Assembly (NCBI RefSeq): GCF_040807025.1
Contig: NC_090967.1
Location: forward strand, 3,780,001 to 3,844,000
DNA length: 64,000 nucleotides
Origin: Struthio camelus
Lineage: Eukaryota; Chordata; Aves; Struthioniformes; Struthionidae
Direction of reading: 5' to 3'
The notes under the pieces are model-generated. The model did no database searches. It was not told the DNA's origin and saw nothing but the letters and a program-made list of their open reading frames with translations. The first letter of the stretch is position 1, and the number at the start of each line of letters is the position of its first letter. The position numbers and the translations under genes were made by a program. Positions 59,145 to 64,000 of the stretch are shown piece by piece.

Positions 59145-60390
59145 GTAAAACACTCTTTAAAATAATTTTTCCAGAGAAAACCTCTTTGAGGTTGGAATGG
59201 GGTGGTCTGGGGTGGAGGTTATGTGAATGTTCTTTGAAATCAGAACTATCTCACTGGAGAAGGAATGAGCCTGAAGAATATTGCACGCTGGAAAAACATT
59301 TATGAGAATGAAAACCATGTTCACCCTTCTCCAACATTCAGAGTTTCCATAAAAACTCCGGGTTGTGTTTCAAAGTGTCTGCAGACAGCAGGAGTCAGGC
59401 ATCTGCACTCGCGCGCTCTCCGTCTCTCTCGCCTCCCCCTTTCCCCGCACCACTCTACTTTTTTTTATTGCATTAAGCCATCTGATCGCATGCTTGCTGC
59501 TCTCAAGGAGGGTTCTCTTATGCAGACCTGCTGTGGGTGAAACTCTTAATTACAGAAAGCAAAAGCTATAATCCCCATTGGAGAATTATATGTTCCTTGC
59601 TGTCCTCATTCCTGAGAATAAACACATATTGCATTCCCTCTCCTGCTTTCGCTGTCTCTCTCCATCTCCAGGAGCTGCCAATGCCTCTTTCCCTCCCGTA
59701 CAATGTGGTCAGAGGATTATAAACTGTCTGCCCTGAAAAAGCTGCGATGTCATTAACTTCATCTGCATCACCAGACATTTGGCCCTGTTACACTAGCTGT
59801 ATATTTTGCTACTTCGATTATATTTTGAAGGCTTTTTTTTTTTTTTTTAAAAAAAACCCTCATAACATGTTATTTTAAACTTCAAAGTAAATATTAGTGA
59901 TGGTGAAGTGCCAGAAGATTATCTCATTAGAGCTGAAGGAGCTGTACTATGAATAGAAAGGAGTTTATAAAATAACCTTGGCAAATATCTACCAGAGGGG
60001 AAGGATCAAATCAAGAGGGAAGTATAAAGCTGCACTAGTCTGAGCTGCACTTCAGGGCAGGCACCTTGCTTTGGCGCCAGCCACGGCTGTGCAGTAAAAT
60101 GTAAATTTTCAAACTGAGGCAAGGTTTTGGAGGCTTTTCTGGTCAGGTGTAAACATGGGTGTAAATGTCAGGGGGCTCTTTCATTTTCCTATTTCAGTCC
60201 ATGCCAGTACCCATATCGGCTGGAGATGGCTAAGCCACTTTGCAGATATCTGTTTCCTATTCTGTTTATTAATGTTGTTAGCAGGGCTCGCACAGTGACA
60301 GTGCGTGATCGTGTGCATGACGAGTGGCAGCAAGACAATTCTTGCAATCTTCTTGGTTTTGATCTCCTTTCCACCAGACGGTAGTAGGGG
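59145..60390. other. Non-coding stretch, no gene recognised
   Basis: Includes a pyrimidine-rich patch at 59407-59466 and a T/A homopolymer tract at about 59832-59857. No exon is recognised. Confidence 0.4.
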
Positions 60391-60394
60391 AAAT

Positions 60395-60620
60395 GCCTTG
60401 TTGGGCAGCCTGGATGCATCCCCAGCCTGAGTCAGAGTGCTCCCTTTGCTCACTAGAGCTTTGCCCAGACTAATTTTAAATGCCTCAGTCAATGAGGCTT
60501 TCTCCATCTCTTGGGAGCTTGTTCCACTGTTGCGAAGTTTCTCCATATATGGAACATGCCGTTTCGGTTACTCCAACCTCTCCTTCCCATTGTTCTTGGT
60601 TAGACCCACAGGCAGCACCC
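60395..60620 (-). mobile_element. CR1-like LINE 3' fragment
   Basis: gactaattttaaatgcctca, 'gtcaatgaggctttctccat', 'ctcttgggagcttgttccac', and 'gcgaagtttctccatata' follow the reverse-complement order of a CR1 3' region (…aatgatggggcttccaccacttcccttgggagcttgttccac…). Confidence 0.75.
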
Positions 60621-60624
60621 TCTC

Positions 60625-62015
60625 GTTTCCTTCTCCTTTGACATTTAAAACCTCCAGCACTCATAGGTGCTTCTCCAGTTGTATCCTGCAAGCAGCTGCT
60701 TAGCTGGTAGACGGTGCAACAACGAAGGTGGTATAATCTCATCTTGTAAAACAGTTCTGTCCCACTGTCTTATTGGGACTTATTTGGCAGAGGAACGCCC
60801 CGACAAGCCACGAATGATTGATAAGGTGAAGCATGATGCTAAGGGAAGATATTGCCTGCTTCAACGTGAACGGTTTCTGCTACTCATGTACTCTCCTTCT
60901 AAGTACAACCTGACAACCTGTAACATGAGAGCCTCTGTTATCGCTGATGATTCAGGGTCACCCCGAGACTGTTTCCAAGAGGAATAGGTGTGCTTATGCA
61001 GCTCTGGTCCGGAGATGGCGTATGTGCACTGCTACCTAGAGGAACTGCCCCATGGAGAGCTTTCCAGTGACCTCGGTGTATGCCACATCAGGCCCATGCA
61101 GGAGAGTATTCTCTCCAAGCACTTATCAAAGTTTATTAGAAACCCCCAACTCCAAAAACCACTCTTCTTGCCAAGTTTCCAGCAATTAGTTCATTCTAAA
61201 GCAGAAACACTGCAGGATGTATTTGTCACGTCCTGTCCTGCCCTAGATCTAGAGTTAGCACAAGTGAACTTAAAACAATTTGAAACAAATTTGTTTGTTT
61301 TTTAAACAGTTCACTAGTGTTTTGGATGATGTGTCAGCTCAGATGTGCTGAAGATACGTAAGTCAAAAAAATGTTGGCTTGACCCCACAGCCATAGGAAA
61401 TATTTGCAGGGCAAGTAGTTGCAAATGTTTCCTGGGAATTTGTAAGCCAGTCAGATCTGATGTAAAGCTTTTGCAGAGCAAGAAACCTGGAAAACCACTA
61501 GTCTCTATAGAGACCCGTTTGCAGCACTGAGGGATATTTTAAAGGGATACCATCAAGGCAAATCTTCCCATCTTGCTTACTCTTAAGTGCCTTGCTTACT
61601 CTAAATGCCTTACATTGTCTGCAACCAATTTAAGAGTCAGGAGATTCTCCACTGGGACAACATGGCCAAAATATTTTAGATCCATATGATTTCAGGGGTG
61701 CTACATCAGTGATGCATGTTAAGGGCAGGGTTTCCATCCATCCAGCTTGCTCCATTGCTGCTGTTCTCTCACCTTCTGGATTCACCCGCCTTGGGAAAAG
61801 AAATGCTTGTGATATGCTGTGGCTGTGTATTCAGCATCTTTCAGCTTTCAGCATCACTTATGATCCCAGCCCACCAATTATCACTGTTGCGTTTCCACTC
61901 TTCCATTTTAGCTCCATTTTTGAAAAGAAAGCGATTTCAAGCAAATCTATTCCTATGCAATTCTGCAAGTGCTGAACTCAGACAATCATAAATCTTGGTT
62001 CTAGCCTTAGCTGAA
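60625..62015. other. Non-coding stretch, no gene recognised
   Basis: Contains several open frames of about 100 codons without recognisable features and a short direct duplication (ttgcttactct…ttgcttactct) near 61576-61602. Confidence 0.4.
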
Positions 62016-62019
62016 GTTA

Positions 62020-62095
62020 CGGGTGAAATCCTGGTCTTCCGCTGTGGGAGTTTTGCCACCGACTTCAACAGGACCAAGGTCTTACCCAGAAGTGG
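62020..62095. repeat. Possible old interspersed repeat
   Basis: gggtgaaatcctggtcttcc, 'gctgtgggagttttgccacc', then 'gacttcaacaggaccaaggt' resembles a common short sequence of turtle and crocodilian DNA ('gaaatcctggcccc…gggagttttgccattgacttcaatgg…'). This is recognised from memory and the class is unknown to me. Confidence 0.4.
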
Positions 62096-62644
62096 CTTGC
62101 TTCAGTCAAAACCACAGTGCAAATAACTAGCTCAGTCCTATTTGGGTTAGCAGCTCTTTATTCCCTAGCCATGAACTAAGGCAGCTCTTCTGTGGCTGCG
62201 CACAGATAAATGTACTTGGTGACCTTTTGGTTGCAGCTTCCTCATTAGGAAGCGGCACATGCCTGTGAGACTCAATATTTTCAGTTCCACCCTGCCATAC
62301 CCCATCAAATGCAAACCATCTGGGCCATATGTTTCCTCGGACAGAGAACCTGCAGGGAAGGGAAAAGGCCCCCTGAACTCTCAGCACAGCAGATCTCTTG
62401 GAGCTCACTTAAGGGAGCCGGAGACTGGAGAGGGTCTGCCGATTGTCCGCATCTCTGAGAGCTGGAGGGAATCCATAGCCCAATAGCTCAGTCCCTGCAG
62501 CATCTGTAAGAAGATTTCAACCTGCCTCAGAGCTCCCTGATGCGTTCCTCCGTGGAAAAGTGTCTTGGGGTGTGTGGGAGGTCTGTCACACGGCCTTACA
62601 CAAAGAGGGCCCCAGAATGATCACATGGGAGGGGCACCATGCTC

Positions 62645-62810
62645 TTGCACAGACTTTCTGCTTAAGCATAGTCAGATCACTCATTCTCCCTTTGCCTTGG
62701 TTTCCTCTGCTGTAAAATGAAGCTAATATTTACTGATGAACAGGAACATTTTGAGAAGACAGAGAAGGTTGTGAGCTACTGGGATGTGATGGCAACAGCA
62801 GCTATCAAGT
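62645..62810 (+). repeat. MIR-like SINE fragment
   Basis: tttgccttggtttcctctgc, 'tgtaaaatgaagctaatatt', then 'aggaacattttgagaag' and 'gagctactgggatgtgatgg' follow MIR core and 3' order. Confidence 0.6.
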
Positions 62811-63194
62811 TCTTGCAGATAAGCTGGGCTGTATGTTTGCGTTACTGTACACCTTAACAACCTGTAAGACTGGGTGCTGTACACACATCTGTAGAGGGAT
62901 CTGTAGATCTTAATGCTATGGTACTGAAAACTCATAGACCAAGCAGGCAGCAACACAGAGCAGATCATTAAAAGCTACCACTCTGGCCAGCTGGTGCTCC
63001 TCGCACTAGGTTCCCTTTCTCTGTCTCTCTGTAATGCAATAGCGTCTCTGAAAGAACGCATTTCTTCTGCTTTTCTGAAGGGACACCTTGGTCCAGACCA
63101 GTTTTACTGCTACAGGGCCGCATTCCACAGTTAACTGCGTTTACTCCAAGTCACTTCTGCATGCGATCCTGTGAGATAGCCTGTGAGATAGTTT

Positions 63195-63300
63195 CAGGAT
63201 CTAAGCCTGATTTAATGTCAGTTAACCCTGTTCTGACAGAGGGGATTGGACCAGAGATCTGAAGCTCCTTCTGACCTCAATTATTGTCTGATTCAATGTG
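63195..63300 (+). mobile_element. CR1-like LINE 3' terminus
   Basis: gttctgacagaggggattgg, 'accagagatctgaagctcct', and 'tctgacctcaattattgtct', ending near 'gattcaatg', match the terminal CR1 block (…gggattggactagatgacctc…aggtcccttcc…attctatga). Only the last hundred or so bases are present. Confidence 0.75.
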
Positions 63301-64000
63301 GCAGGACTAAATGGGTTGCAGGAGACAGGCGATGCTGTGGCTTGCACTCCTTCCACTGTCCAGCGCTGTGCTATTGCTGCACGCAGCATTAGATGCTGCT
63401 GTGCTGTGGGGATGCTATGGCCTTGTGGTTCACTGCAGGTCCCATCGTGCTTCTTGCAGCCACTCTGGGTGACGGGAGTTGCCTGTAATGCTCTTTTCCC
63501 TGGGAGGGGGGCTGCACACTGCTGGAGGTACTCAGGTAGCCAGGTAGAGCTCACTTGTTCCTCTAGCTTCAGGAAATGAGTCTGTGCTGTACTGTGGGTG
63601 TACCTGGTGTGGCAGGTGATGGGACGGGCCGCAGCGAGGTCTCTGCCCTCTAACACAGCACTTTTGATCTGGTGACCAGATGCATCGTGGTGCGGAGGGT
63701 CCCAGAGCAGGTATAGCACTGCAGATGCATGAGACATGCCAAACTTTCAGGGCAGTTTGAGGAAGGAGCCAGGTTTGGGAATGCTGCACTCTGTGTGGGA
63801 CAGATCTGTGTGAGATACAGCCATAGTAAACCTGCAATTGCCTAAACTGGGACCCACAGCTCACCTCTTCCATACTCAAGATCCTTCCTAAAGAGAGCTG
63901 GGGGTAGTTATGCAGGTGAAGGTAGCTTGGTGGTGGCACAATAGGATGTTCATCTTTTTGTAACGCAGGGAATCTGTGCCCTGCGTTGCCATGAGCGTTG
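63301..64000. other. Right edge, no gene recognised
   Basis: Contains a 171-codon minus-strand frame (63222-63737) that overlaps the CR1 end and other open frames on both strands. Composition and overlap suggest a chance frame. No domain is recognised. Confidence 0.4.

Noticed and set aside
63222..63737. 171-codon minus-strand open frame at the right edge
   Set aside because: It starts within a CR1 end and overlaps several other open frames. No domain seen.
1..64000. CRISPR arrays, operons, phage or other prokaryotic systems
   Set aside because: No regularly spaced repeats or dense same-strand gene runs. Spliced vertebrate exons and CR1-like repeats show this is nuclear vertebrate DNA.

Overview
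The window looks like nuclear DNA from a vertebrate, most likely a sauropsid (reptile-line amniote). It holds one clearly recognisable protein-coding gene on the minus strand, split into short exons with GT-AG introns, in a large non-coding background. Interspersed repeats resemble CR1 LINEs, the dominant retrotransposons of turtles, crocodilians and birds, alongside still-readable MIR-like SINE remnants. That mix favours a slowly evolving lineage such as a crocodilian or turtle over a bird, but this is an inference from remembered consensus sequences, not a search.

The gene is ZAP70, the T-cell/NK-cell Syk-family tyrosine kinase. Twelve coding exons run from the start codon at 35114 down to the stop at 23053. 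The splice phases agree at every junction and give a 607-residue protein: N-SH2, interdomain A, C-SH2, interdomain B and kinase domain. All expected functional residues are present, including both SH2 phosphotyrosine-binding arginines, the ATP lysine, [11 protein letters not shown], the activation-loop YY pair and the three interdomain-B tyrosines. The protein is about 12 residues shorter than the 619-residue human protein, and all of the loss lies in interdomain B. A 3' UTR of about 830 nt ends near an AATAAA at 22237-22242. The non-coding first exon and promoter were not identified.

Layout. 1-2060: left edge with a CpG-rich island (about 730-2060) that looks like a promoter, possibly bidirectional, with short first-exon candidates on both strands but no recognisable protein. 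2060-22200: about 20 kb without a recognisable exon, containing CR1 and MIR-like fragments and simple repeats. 22200-35170: ZAP70. 35170-64000: about 29 kb upstream of ZAP70 without a recognisable coding exon. This part holds several CR1 and MIR-like fragments, a G-skewed TATA-containing segment at 38.8-39.6 kb that may be an LTR remnant, and an exon-like purine-rich segment near 58.9-59.1 kb.

No CRISPR array, operon, prophage, tRNA or rRNA gene was seen. The most useful novelties are fine-scale features of ZAP70: tandem acceptors in interdomain B, SYK-like residues in the kinase, and a possible frame-shifting micro-exon. The unassigned CpG-island promoter is the other one.
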